A DNA stretch of 64,000 bases from Candidatus Zixiibacteriota bacterium (GTDB lineage Bacteria; Zixibacteria; MSB-5A5; GN15; JACZUZ01). Under the pieces are notes generated by a model. That model worked only from the letters and a program-made list of their open reading frames with translations, did not search any database and was not told where the DNA came from. Below are positions 9,001 to 16,382 of the stretch, piece after piece. Location: the NCBI GenBank assembly GCA_024280775.1, contig JAJRPM010000004.1, positions 327,054 through 391,053 of the forward strand, in the 5' to 3' direction. A program made the translations under genes and the position numbers. Numbering within the stretch: the first letter of the stretch is position 1; the number at the start of each line of letters is the position of its first letter.

Positions 9001-9625
9001 GTTTCTAACAACCAGTTCATTTCGTTTGGATCCGGCAGGGACAGTTATCAATGACGATGTGGCAGTCAATAATCCGCTGTTGAATCTTATTGCGCGAACA
9101 AAAGTGCGTGTGCCCAACCCAAGCGCTCCGGGAGAAACTTCAACAGGCACAAGGCAGGTTGAGGCCGCAATTAGTGTCACTGGCACGCTCGACGAACCGA
9201 TAATTTCATATTATGATGACCCATCTGTGAGCGATAATGACAAAATAAATGAAGACCAACTCTATACTCTGCTGGCTTTCGGTTATCAGGTTGGCAGGGC
9301 CGACCAGAACCAAACTACCATGTTGGGCAATAGAGGCGCTGAGATGTTGGCGACTTATCTTAGCTCTAACCTGACCCGCGCAGGCGCGCGCTCTATCGGG
9401 GTGGAGACATTTGAGATTGACCCTAGCGCTGATGTTGAGCAAACCGAAGTAACGCTAGGATTGTATGTGCTTCCGGGGTTATACACTTATGGTAAATCGG
9501 ATATTGCCGCAACCGGGCAGGAAGTGGGTTTCGAGTATTACCTCGGTAAGCATTTGTTGATACAGGGTAAACGTGACGAAAACGACCAGTATTTTCTATT
9601 TCTGAATCTCGGGTGGGATTATTAA
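6005..9625 (+). CDS. tamB: TamB-like translocation and assembly module protein (DUF490/AsmA-like)
   Basis: This is a 1206-residue protein with one N-terminal membrane anchor (about residues 12-32). It then consists of very long beta-rich repeats of the AsmA/TamB type: alternating hydrophobic strands and many D-S/D-T turns. The C-terminal 250 residues resemble the DUF490 domain (DPAGTVINDDVAVNNPLLNL, then the final barrel-interacting region ending FLFLNLGWDY). TamB proteins span the periplasm and bind the Omp85 partner TamA, helping outer-membrane protein or lipid transport. The partner gene follows immediately (TAA then GTG at 9626). The start ATG overlaps the previous stop by one base. Size is normal for the family. 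Confidence 0.88.
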   Translation: MRGFLITLTKVGAWIVFAAVMALVIIFVGVFNFGFLEFGINRQLNEMVGKNTPLEVSIGTIEGDFFNTLHITDVSIRYTTDSSSYPIAEIPSIRASYSLADIWRGRFDINVLGIDSARFTIRQDSTGEWLLPKPQSPTTSPGTKIPEFSASLVSLTNASIRVFGRDSTWNIDSLNLTAGVVSADGAYALDLRSFGFVSDFRKTHLRSASGKITYSNNRLVFKDLSVALPTIGVAGDGWIVLPDSARELSGQITLDTLHADMEYLGDFFGKHFTGKLGVNGSLELGDSEIYGALTIQGGFQGRTFESLHTKIRYRENTLSADTVYGVILGGCSVAGKFELDLANPDIAYQFEGVIDSLNVANIANGAMTTAISGKVKLDGSGLTGASMKIHTDVELGESFMDIFHVHSASGELDIYTDSLRLEPGFGVSYYENSFSASGLILFSGPIDIRGAAELQRLSRFEGQTFIEELGGRGQATFSLNGTATDPDISGKFYSDSVWFYQMYAERAWYEFDVQRFLTRRSGNISVRLGAVDAWEFPLDSISAEMRIDSNMLYFDTLTAFSGEAQLSTAATVDYLAEPQPIKMFDVTLAFRSNSYHERDTALLLFDTTGIEFVKAEFASSRTRTGANGSYESFSFRGRAGFDNNLTFDLDLNNIDLAPWMRLLPNAPAVSGRLSVAGDMTANGDTLRFDAEGQIDSLVYQELYIGDIASDFRYADKTLTIDTMYLHTSGGEHSLHGTIPLDIRFGAEADTLFPGPQRLEAHSSETSYEFVSYFLPQIEDLSGKLEIDATISGTPLHPAFDGAGKLSDGALKIYELEIPAESLNVAFTMQDRLITITDGACRFPPKVRKNGKNKKYSTQEYGYVTITSGSLEILSIDSIDYDIDLEATNFPFRYTLGAIKGKANARIRVAGVTPPKITGEINLISALYEDEFLEEDAGYLLLTQFERPDSWDIDVNVSIISNAVMRNSELDAEFKGTARAIRTDGLWSYLYNLEVIRGRVFLTTSSFRLDPAGTVINDDVAVNNPLLNLIARTKVRVPNPSAPGETSTGTRQVEAAISVTGTLDEPIISYYDDPSVSDNDKINEDQLYTLLAFGYQVGRADQNQTTMLGNRGAEMLATYLSSNLTRAGARSIGVETFEIDPSADVEQTEVTLGLYVLPGLYTYGKSDIAATGQEVGFEYYLGKHLLIQGKRDENDQYFLFLNLGWDY

Positions 9626-9943
9626 GTGAGCGCAACAATAACTGCCATCATAGGGCGCTATGAAGGAATCTCGCTACGACTACTTGTGTTTGTTGCGTTG
9701 ATTTCCTGCATTGTTGTTTCTATCTCACCTTCTGCGGCAAATGCGCAATTCGATAGAGCGACACTTCGCTGGATAAACAACAAGCCCAAGATTCGCGAGA
9801 TACACATAAGCGGTAACCATTTCTTTACCAGCCCCGAGATACGCAACCGGCTTTTTAGCCATGAGTATTCATTCCTCAGCAATTTGAAAAACTCTCGCAA
9901 TGTGGTTCTTCACAGAGAAACAATTGTGCGTGACACCTCTTAA
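9626..9943 (+). CDS. tamA: TamA/Omp85-family protein, N-terminal fragment (signal peptide and first POTRA)
   Basis: This 105-residue frame starts with GTG directly after the tamB stop. It carries a signal peptide (VFVALISCIVVSISPSAANA) and the beginning of a POTRA domain (IREIHISGNHFFTSPEIRNRL). It ends at an in-frame TAA (9941-9943). The sequence beyond the TAA continues in the same frame with the rest of the POTRA (VKAMYLREGYLAVRV), so one codon separates two halves of one gene. A single CAA, GAA or AAA to TAA change, or a base-call error, would explain it. As it stands, translation yields only a short exported fragment unless the stop is read through. Confidence 0.82.
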   Translation: MSATITAIIGRYEGISLRLLVFVALISCIVVSISPSAANAQFDRATLRWINNKPKIREIHISGNHFFTSPEIRNRLFSHEYSFLSNLKNSRNVVLHRETIVRDTS

Positions 9944-9952
9944 GTAAAAGCA

Positions 9953-11587
9953 ATGTATCTTCGCGAGGGCTACTTGGCTGTCAGAGTTATGGAGTCATTC
10001 GAGATGCTGGAAGACTCCAGCGCTCGAATAAGAATTGAAGTTATCGAGGGGATTCGATTCATGCTGGGTCCGGTAGATTATTTGGGCGATATTCCAAACA
10101 ATCTCCGCAAACAGCTCGGCAATCCTACGAAACTGATGCGCCGTAAGGGGCCGGTTAATCTGTTTCACTTGCGTCGGGTTCGGAGCAACTTAAAGGAGCT
10201 ATTTGCCAATAATGGCTATCCCTTTGCCCTGATCGATTATCTTGTCGATACTGCGCAAGCAATCGGCGAACAACACTTCACGCCAATTCATTTCAACATA
10301 GTGACTGATTCACTGGTCCACTTCGGCTCGGTAGAAATTACAGGCGCAAAAGTTTTTGGCGAAGGAGTAGCCGCACGTGAATTGAAGATCAAGCCCGGAG
10401 CGCTGTATCGTAGAAAGGACATTCAGGATTCACAACGAAGGTTACTGCGATCGGGATATTTTACCACTATTCGCTTGAGAGTTAAGGACTCAAGCGAAAC
10501 CGGCTCGAAATATAATCGCCTGCGTCCTGATTTCAGCATCCGGGTAAAGGAGAAACGTCCGCAATTTGTTACGTTACGTGGCGGTGTGGCGCAGGACTCA
10601 GTGCGGGATTTGGTTTGGGAGCAATCTATCGGTTGGGGCAAGCGTAATCTATTCGGCTCCAGGCGGATTGAGCTGTCGGCCGAAGGTGTGTTTGTTCCGC
10701 ATGACGAGGTGTTACTCTCACACACTTACCGGGTGCGCTATGTAGAGCCTTGGTTTCTTCATATCCGTATGCCGCTATCTCTATCGGCAGAACTAGAACC
10801 GGGAGTAAAGTCACAATTGCAACCATTCCGTATTCAGCGCTGGCGAATTGACGCAGAAACACGTTTTGAGAAACGGCGCAAACTTCGCGCGGTTTTGGGC
10901 GCCCAGTATGAAGCGGTGAAGGTATTCGATATTGAACCTGCGGCGCTCGCGGATTTTCGTGAGCAGGAAGGAATCTCTGTGCGTCGCAAACTCTATGGAT
11001 CAATTCGACGAGATTCGCGTGATGATTTCTTTGTGCCGCATCGCGGCACAGTTACCGAAGGTAAGGTGGATTTCTTCGGCGGATTCCTCGGCGGCGACGC
11101 TAACTTTGTGCGCATCGAGGGAAGCTGGGCTAAGTTCCAGCCATTTTGGAAATCGGTCATACGCGCGACCAGAATAAAATTCGGTTTTGCCGAACCACTG
11201 AATCTTGGTGAAGAAGTACCGGCGATTGATAGATTCTTTATCGGCGGCGCCAATACTATCCGTGGTTTTTCCACTGACGAGCTGGGACCACGGTCGGATT
11301 CGGCGGATGTTTCTCGCGGTTCTGAGTTCTATTTGATCTTCAATGAGGAGTTGCGTTTCCCTATTTTCAAGAAATTCTGGGGAAGTATGTTCTTCGATGC
11401 CGGCAATGGCTGGGAGGGACTCGATGATCCGAAAATCTCTTTCAAACAAGCGGCCTATTCCTATGGAGTCGGGATACAATACCTCTCCCCCGCCGGACCG
11501 CTCAGGATTGACTATGCGCGACGAATTAGAACTCGTGGAATCCCGTTCAACGACCGCCTGCATCTCACTATCCTGTATGCCTTTTAG
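9953..11587 (+). CDS. tamA: TamA/Omp85-family outer membrane protein, main part (POTRA repeats and barrel)
   Basis: The frame is the same as the upstream fragment and is separated from it only by the TAA at 9941. It holds the end of POTRA 1 (YLREGYLAVRV), further POTRA segments to about residue 195 (FGSVEITGAKVFGEGVAARE and RSGYFTTIRLRV), then a 16-strand-type Omp85 barrel. The diagnostic loop-6 motif is present as GGANTIRGFS, and the C-terminal strand ends in LHLTILYAF. Re-initiation at ATG 9953 is possible, but the product would lack a signal peptide and could not reach the outer membrane. TamA works with TamB, which lies immediately upstream. Confidence 0.85.
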   Translation: MYLREGYLAVRVMESFEMLEDSSARIRIEVIEGIRFMLGPVDYLGDIPNNLRKQLGNPTKLMRRKGPVNLFHLRRVRSNLKELFANNGYPFALIDYLVDTAQAIGEQHFTPIHFNIVTDSLVHFGSVEITGAKVFGEGVAARELKIKPGALYRRKDIQDSQRRLLRSGYFTTIRLRVKDSSETGSKYNRLRPDFSIRVKEKRPQFVTLRGGVAQDSVRDLVWEQSIGWGKRNLFGSRRIELSAEGVFVPHDEVLLSHTYRVRYVEPWFLHIRMPLSLSAELEPGVKSQLQPFRIQRWRIDAETRFEKRRKLRAVLGAQYEAVKVFDIEPAALADFREQEGISVRRKLYGSIRRDSRDDFFVPHRGTVTEGKVDFFGGFLGGDANFVRIEGSWAKFQPFWKSVIRATRIKFGFAEPLNLGEEVPAIDRFFIGGANTIRGFSTDELGPRSDSADVSRGSEFYLIFNEELRFPIFKKFWGSMFFDAGNGWEGLDDPKISFKQAAYSYGVGIQYLSPAGPLRIDYARRIRTRGIPFNDRLHLTILYAF

Positions 11588-11604
11588 CTGATATTCACTA
11601 TCTC

Positions 11605-11632
11605 TTGACATTGGAGCGCCCCTCAGTATACT
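11605..11632 (+). promoter_or_regulatory. Sigma-70-type promoter upstream of the cysteine desulfurase gene
   Basis: TTGACA (11605-11610) and TATACT (11627-11632) are separated by 16 bases, close to consensus. Transcription would start near 11640, giving a leader of about 150 bases. The -35/-10 spacer contains GCGCCCC, and GGGGCGC follows near 11665, so a 7-bp inverted pair brackets the -10 and start site. An iron-sulphur or other operator here is speculative. Confidence 0.65.
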
Positions 11633-11789
11633 ACCTGCAGGGACGTACCCGGTTAGGGGGGCGCGCCGACGCCAGGTCTTGACGCATTTCATCGCTATCG
11701 TCATTACTATCGTCGTTGCGATTCGCTTCAATTCTTCCGTTGTAGACTAACCCCATTGATAACTTAGTTTCTTAGAATCGGCTTTGATC

Positions 11790-12986
11790 ATGAAACAGAT
11801 ATATTTAGACAATAACGCAACCACTCAAGTGGCCTCTGATGTCCTCGAGGCGATGATTCCCTATTTTTCTGACTATTTTGGCAATGCCAGCTCGGTGCAT
11901 GCATTCGGAAGAGATGCAAAAGTCGGGCTTGAAAACGCGCGAGAAACCTGCGCTGAGATTCTGGACGCCGAGCCGTCTGAGATTGTGTTTTGTAGCGGTG
12001 GCACCGAGGCGGATAACCTTTGCCTCAAAGGCGCCGCACATGCGCTTAAGGCCAAACGTAATCGTATTGTAATCTCCCCAACCGAACATAGCGCGATTTT
12101 GCAGTCGGCCGAGCAATTGGAGCGTGAGGGATTTGAGGTTCGATTCGTCGAGGTCTCACCTATCGGAATTGTCACTACCGAGGCGCTGGCGAAAGTTGTC
12201 AATGAGAACACTGCAGTCGTTTCTATTATGCAGGCCAATAATGAGATTGGGACGGTGCAGAACATCGCTGAGCTGGTTGAAGTAGCGCATGACAAAGGCG
12301 CTCTGTTTCATACCGATGCGGTGCAGGCTTTCGGGAAAATCCCGGTGTCGGTAGAGTCTCTGGGAGTGGATATGCTCTCACTTTCGGCGCACAAGATATA
12401 TGGCCCCAAAGGAACCGGGCTGGCGTTTGTTCGGAGCGGAGTTAAGATTGAGTCTTTGGTTCAAGGCGGCAGTCATGAGAAATCACGTCGCCCGGGGACA
12501 GAGAACGTTCCCGGAATTATCGGTCTGGCAAAGGCTATGGAGAGTTCCGTCGCCCTGGTTCAGAGTGAGTACACTCGTCTGAATGAATTATCGAGTACAT
12601 TTGCGAAGAATATGCTGGAGCGTATTGCAGATGTAACTCTCAATGGTCCGGAGTTCACTGAAGGCGCTATTCCATCACTACCGATTCGCACACCTCAGAC
12701 TGTGAATCTGTCATTTGCCGGAGCCGAGGGCGAGGCGATTATTCTGTCATTGGACCTTGAGGGTATTGCGGTTTCTTCAGGCTCAGCATGTAGCTCCGGG
12801 GCGGTTGATCCATCAGCGGTTTTGTTGGCGATTGGTCAAACACCGGAGCTGGCAAAATCCTCAATCCGTTTTTCTTTGGGCCGTCACACAACAGCTGACG
12901 ACATAAATCACGTAAGCGAAGTTTTACCAAAGATAATCGAACGCCTGCGAAGCATGTCACCTGCATACGCCAAAGCCAGGCGTTAA
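11790..12986 (+). CDS. Cysteine desulfurase (NifS/IscS family)
   Basis: The 398-residue PLP enzyme removes sulfur from cysteine to give alanine and a protein persulfide for Fe-S clusters and tRNA thiolation. YLDNNATT opens the protein. The PLP Lys is K202 in SAHKIYGPKG, and the sulfur-accepting Cys is C334 in SSGSACSSG, with the loop length of the IscS/NifS group. The ATG at 11790 is preferred to an in-frame TTG two codons earlier. No IscU, SufU or IscR gene is adjacent. The next gene is mnmA, so supply of sulfur for 2-thiouridine is the most direct contextual role. Confidence 0.94.
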   Translation: MKQIYLDNNATTQVASDVLEAMIPYFSDYFGNASSVHAFGRDAKVGLENARETCAEILDAEPSEIVFCSGGTEADNLCLKGAAHALKAKRNRIVISPTEHSAILQSAEQLEREGFEVRFVEVSPIGIVTTEALAKVVNENTAVVSIMQANNEIGTVQNIAELVEVAHDKGALFHTDAVQAFGKIPVSVESLGVDMLSLSAHKIYGPKGTGLAFVRSGVKIESLVQGGSHEKSRRPGTENVPGIIGLAKAMESSVALVQSEYTRLNELSSTFAKNMLERIADVTLNGPEFTEGAIPSLPIRTPQTVNLSFAGAEGEAIILSLDLEGIAVSSGSACSSGAVDPSAVLLAIGQTPELAKSSIRFSLGRHTTADDINHVSEVLPKIIERLRSMSPAYAKARR

Positions 12987-13009
12987 ACCATACACTTTTC
13001 CAACTTAGC

Positions 13010-14131
13010 ATGAATCAAGTCAAACCAAATAGTAAAGGTCGTGTATTAGTAGCGCTTTCGGGTGGAGTGGATTCATCTGTGGCGTTGTATTTGTTGCGTG
13101 AACAGGGCTATGAGGTAATCGGAGCTCACATGAAATTGTGGGATTTTTCTGAAGTTGGCGGCGAGATGAAGAAAGACGGACGCTGCTGCACTCTTGAGTC
13201 TATTGATGACTGCCGCAGCCTTTGCGCAAAAATTGATGCGCCGTTCTATGTGCTTAACCTGGTCGATAAGTTTCGCGAAGAGGTCATCGAAAACTTTGTT
13301 TCAGAATATCGCATTGGGCGCACTCCGAATCCGTGTGTTGTGTGTAACACACGTTTGAAGTGGGAGTCTTTTTTGCAACGCGCCAGAGAATTGGGTTGCA
13401 ACTATATGGCCACCGGTCACTATTCCTCTATTAAGCGTTATGAAGAAACCGGGAGATATTATCTAGTTCCCGGTGAGGATGTCACTCGCGACCAATCCTA
13501 TGCGCTATGGGGGCTCTCTCAGGATGCGCTGGCTCATACGCTTCTGCCGCTGGGCGAGATGGAAAAATCATTAGTGCGCGAGAAGGCCCGTGAACATGGA
13601 GTCCGCACCGCTGAGAAACCGGAGTCACGTGAGATTTGTTTTGTAACTGATGATAACTACCGACGGTTCTTGCGTGAGTGGGAAGAAAAACGTGGCAGGG
13701 ACTTTGAGAGTGGCGAAATCGTCAATGAAGACGGCGAGGTCATCGGTGAGCATAAGGGGTTGTCATTCTATACAGTTGGCCAGCGTAAGGGCCTGGGGAT
13801 TTATCAACCTAAGCCGGTGTATGTAAAAGAGCTAGACCCTGAGAACAATCGTATTGTGGTAAGTAACGCTGAAAATCTCGATGAATGCGAAGTCGATGTA
13901 TCTGAGATTAACTGGATGGCGATTGAAAGACCTGATGAGGCTTTCACGGCTAAAGTCAAGATTCGCTATCTGCACAAAGCCGCCAGCGCCACTGTCACTC
14001 CAATCGATAGAGAAACAGTGCGTATTAGGTTTCAGGAAAAACAACGCGCTATTACGCCCGGGCAATCCGCGGTTTTTTATCGCGATGATGTTGTTCTTGG
14101 CGGGGGTATAATAAGCAAAGTCGGCAAGTAG
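13010..14131 (+). CDS. mnmA: tRNA-specific 2-thiouridylase MnmA
   Basis: MnmA adenylates and thiolates U34 of tRNAs for Lys, Glu and Gln. The 373-residue protein has the PP-loop SGGVDSS near residue 17. The two catalytic cysteines are C112 (in NPCVVCN) and C210 (in SREICFV). The C-terminal region has the usual beta-barrel tail (TVGQRKGLGI, then QRAITPGQSAVFY). It lies 23 bases after the cysteine desulfurase gene and is probably co-transcribed with it, giving a sulfur-donor/thiolase pair. A GTCGGCA/TGCCGAC hairpin covers the stop codon. Confidence 0.96.
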   Translation: MNQVKPNSKGRVLVALSGGVDSSVALYLLREQGYEVIGAHMKLWDFSEVGGEMKKDGRCCTLESIDDCRSLCAKIDAPFYVLNLVDKFREEVIENFVSEYRIGRTPNPCVVCNTRLKWESFLQRARELGCNYMATGHYSSIKRYEETGRYYLVPGEDVTRDQSYALWGLSQDALAHTLLPLGEMEKSLVREKAREHGVRTAEKPESREICFVTDDNYRRFLREWEEKRGRDFESGEIVNEDGEVIGEHKGLSFYTVGQRKGLGIYQPKPVYVKELDPENNRIVVSNAENLDECEVDVSEINWMAIERPDEAFTAKVKIRYLHKAASATVTPIDRETVRIRFQEKQRAITPGQSAVFYRDDVVLGGGIISKVGK

Positions 14132-14143
14132 TAACCTGCCGAC
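14120..14143 (+). terminator. Hairpin at the mnmA stop codon, weak terminator
   Basis: GTCGGCA and TGCCGAC form a 7-bp stem around the stop codon. No proper T tract follows, only a T-rich stretch about 15 bases on. It may be a weak or factor-assisted terminator. Confidence 0.35.
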
Positions 14144-14197
14144 TCTGCCAATTCATTTTATTGCCAATACATTACTGCGCTCTTTGGGCTACTCGCC

Positions 14198-14848
14198 CTA
14201 TTTGACTCTTTTGAATTCTACCTCAATAACTTTGTAATCATCACCGGCGTGCAAATCCATCAATTCCAGTTTGATTGTGTCATCATCCGGGAAACTGTAA
14301 ATATATTTGACCATCCTGCCGGTAACGCTTAACATCGGCTCGTCCATCTCGCCATACAAGGTGATATTACCGGTTTTCGGATTACGCTGCCCGGTCATCG
14401 AAAGCAGAGCTGTGCCCATTGAACTGGCATAGGAAGCGGTGTAGAGATTGCGGTAGTTGTCATAACCAAGTAGCATAATCTCATCCATCGGCTGGCCCAT
14501 CATTTGACCTGTAGTTGTAAATTCTACAAACCGGTTTCCGAGAATCCATTTCGCGGAGGTGGTTCCTTCGGATTCGGTAGGTAGTGAATCCGGTCCGGTC
14601 ATCCAAATGCGGGTGATGGTTTTCCAGTCTCCAACAAACTTCGCTAGAAACTTATGATGTTTCCCGGGGATAAGTGAGTTGAGATACTGCTTCATCTGCT
14701 TGGGAGTCATGCCACCGGGGCTCTCCATGGTCATTTCGCCATGTGGATTGGCGCCGGCTTTTGCTTTTTGCTGATGCGGATCACTTTGCGCCTGCGTAAC
14801 AGTCGCCGCTAGCAGCAGGATTGAGAAAATGTGACTAAGGTATTTCAT
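14198..14848 (-). CDS. Secreted DUF1579-family protein
   Basis: The 216-residue protein has a signal peptide (LSHIFSILLLAATVTQAQS) and a Gln/Lys/Met-rich linker. From about residue 60 the DUF1579 domain follows, recognisable by FVGDWKTITRIW, the repeated G-N-R-F-V/GYDN blocks and the closing beta strands. The family is a calycin-like beta barrel of unknown function, common in secreted proteins of environmental bacteria. The start ATG has an AGGAA site upstream on the minus strand. The gene converges on mnmA and stands alone. Confidence 0.85.
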   Translation of the reverse strand: MKYLSHIFSILLLAATVTQAQSDPHQQKAKAGANPHGEMTMESPGGMTPKQMKQYLNSLIPGKHHKFLAKFVGDWKTITRIWMTGPDSLPTESEGTTSAKWILGNRFVEFTTTGQMMGQPMDEIMLLGYDNYRNLYTASYASSMGTALLSMTGQRNPKTGNITLYGEMDEPMLSVTGRMVKYIYSFPDDDTIKLELMDLHAGDDYKVIEVEFKRVK

Positions 14849-15434
14849 CTGTTTGGTTCCTATGGTTATCTCTTGTTTATTTATTCATAGGCAAAATGGT
14901 AAGCCAAGTAACCAAGATTCGCAAGGTACAAGCGCAATCTTGAGAAACTTCTTGATGAACTTCTTGAAAGTGAGAAAACAGTGAGAAAACTTCGCAACAA
15001 AACCGTCAACTCTGCGAATACTAACTTGAACTAACGCGCTCACAGCGTCTGTCTGGCAGCATTTGGGCTGGCGGGGTAAGCGTATAACTAGTATAGGGCT
15101 TTATGAGCAGAAAGGACGGTGAATGAATACACAATACCAGTTTCACAACTGTACACCAGGCCGCATCAAGGCGGTCTTCAAGTTTGAGCGGAAGAAAGAA
15201 TAATCTAAGGTTGGCTCACTAGCTTTTTTGAGGCGCTTTCGAGATCATCGAGCCCCTCTGTTTTTCCCCTTCCTGTAGTACAATTCCTTCTTCTGCTCAA
15301 TACATTTTTTCTAATCAACATTGTTCGGCTGTTGCAGTACTTCTTTTGCTTAGCCGGAGGGCTACTCTATTGTGTAGCAGAACACTCACTCTGCGAAACG
15401 TATTGTTGACAGTGAGTTAAGAAAGGATTCACCA
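14849..15434. other. Intergenic region with paired tandem repeats and a possible small ORF
   Basis: These 586 bases separate the divergent DUF1579 and TPR genes. They hold two short tandem pairs side by side: AACTTCTTGA at 14946-14955 and 14958-14967, and GTGAGAAAAC at 14970-14979 and 14981-14990. A 26-codon ORF with a good ribosome-binding site is listed separately. An ACTCACT/AGTGAGT pair at about 15384-15417 flanks TTGTTGAC just upstream of the TPR gene. I see no tRNA. Confidence 0.35.
15123..15203 (+). CDS. Possible 26-residue small protein
   Basis: The ATG at 15123 follows AAAGGACGGTGA, a good ribosome-binding site at suitable spacing. It opens a frame of 26 codons ending in TAA, encoding a basic peptide with one Cys (MNTQYQFHNC, then a Lys/Arg-rich end). 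It is too short for compositional tests and I know no homologue. An upstream 7-codon frame ends across the same start. It could be chance. Confidence 0.25.
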   Translation: MNTQYQFHNCTPGRIKAVFKFERKKE

Positions 15435-15914
15435 GTGGATTTTTTGGCGAAGCGCCGTAAGCGTCGCTTGCTCAAAGCGCTGACTAAGGCGCAGGAGTTG
15501 TATAACTCCAATAAATATCTCAAGGCGATTCGCCTCTATGAGCTTGTTCTCGATTTGATTGACGAGTCCGAGACTCGTCGTCAGGTTAGCGCCTATGAGA
15601 AAATCGGTGAAATGTATGCCGAGCTGGATCTATATCTAGATGCCAGGGAAGCCTATCAGGCCGCGGTTGCGGCTGATCCGAACCGAGGCGACTTGCGTTT
15701 CTCTCTGGCTGTGTGTCACAAGGAATTGCAGGAATCTGATGAGGCGAAGTCTGAGTTTGCGCATGCATTTTGGTTGAACTCGGATGATGCCTATGTTTTG
15801 CGTCGCGGGGCCAGCTATTTGAAGAGCAACGGCTTTGCCGATATCGCCGAGAATTGGACCGAACGGGCTGAGAAACTCGACAGTCAGGAGTCATGGTCTG
15901 ATGAGAGAGAGTAA
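15435..15914 (+). CDS. Tetratricopeptide-repeat (TPR) protein
   Basis: The 159-residue protein starts at GTG 15435 with AAAGGA upstream. After a basic N-terminus (FLAKRRKRRLLKAL) come about three TPR-like helical pairs. Examples are AQELYNSNKYLKAIRLYELV, EMYAELDLYLDAREAYQAAV and LAVCHKELQESDEAKSEFAHA. TPR proteins are protein-interaction scaffolds. There is no signal peptide, so it is probably cytoplasmic. Neighbours give no clear partner, so the role is unknown. Confidence 0.8.
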   Translation: MDFLAKRRKRRLLKALTKAQELYNSNKYLKAIRLYELVLDLIDESETRRQVSAYEKIGEMYAELDLYLDAREAYQAAVAADPNRGDLRFSLAVCHKELQESDEAKSEFAHAFWLNSDDAYVLRRGASYLKSNGFADIAENWTERAEKLDSQESWSDERE

Positions 15915-15920
15915 GCGCGC

Positions 15921-15999
15921 AATATGTACTGTCATGGCCGGAAACGTGTCATCCATCCTGTATAGAGTGAGTGAGCGGCGCCCGGCCATGACAAATATT
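15921..15999. repeat. Long inverted repeat after the TPR gene
   Basis: TGTCATGGCCGG (15930-15941) and CCGGCCATGACA (15982-15993) are perfect 12-base inverted arms. Outer arms CAATAT and ATATTG extend the pairing after a short mismatch. The 40-base interior is unpaired at first sight. The TGTCAT...ATGACA ends resemble those of the other MITE-like repeats in this window. There is no T tract, so a simple terminator is less likely than a mobile or structured repeat. Confidence 0.6.
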
Positions 16000-16070
16000 G
16001 TATTGGTATAATGCAAGTCTATTGAGCCTGTGGAATTGGCTCTGAGAATTGAATCTAGAATTAGGCAGGA

Positions 16071-16382
16071 TTAGAGTGGTGTAAAACTGTCGCCTTCTTC
16101 TTTGATGACTTGTTTCAAGAACTTACACCCCAAGCAGGTTAGTTGTTTTTCGGCGAATGAGCCTTGAATCTCTCCGTTGCAGAAAGTTCCGGCAACTGTC
16201 CAACACATTCGTCCGGCATTGACTCCGCCATTTCGTCCATCATGAACATGCCAAATTGCCACCGGACATACCCCTAATTCAAATACACGAGAACCATCCG
16301 GCTCGCGACCGCATTCCATTACTTCCCAACAGTTCTTCTGTTGCAAGGCGGATCCTTTGGAGTCTCTTTTAATCTCTGACAA
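16071..16382 (-). CDS. Small cysteine-rich two-CW domain protein
   Basis: The frame is open from an ATG at 16409, but that start would lie in front of a GGAGG site that sits seven bases ahead of TTG at 16382. The TTG start is therefore preferred, giving 103 residues. The protein shows the conserved layout of the small two-CW family: N-C-W-E-V-M-E-C-G-R-E, then CPVA, NGGVNAGRMCWTVAGTFC and CLGCKFLKQV. Several invariant Cys and Trp suggest metal or redox binding. The family often occurs next to signalling genes, but here it stands alone. Function is unknown. Confidence 0.78.
   Translation of the reverse strand: MSEIKRDSKGSALQQKNCWEVMECGREPDGSRVFELGVCPVAIWHVHDGRNGGVNAGRMCWTVAGTFCNGEIQGSFAEKQLTCLGCKFLKQVIKEEGDSFTPL

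Noticed and set aside
11000-11731. A 243-codon minus-strand frame across the end of tamA and the next promoter
   Set aside because: It is antisense to the well-supported Omp85 barrel and has no domain or ribosome-binding site.
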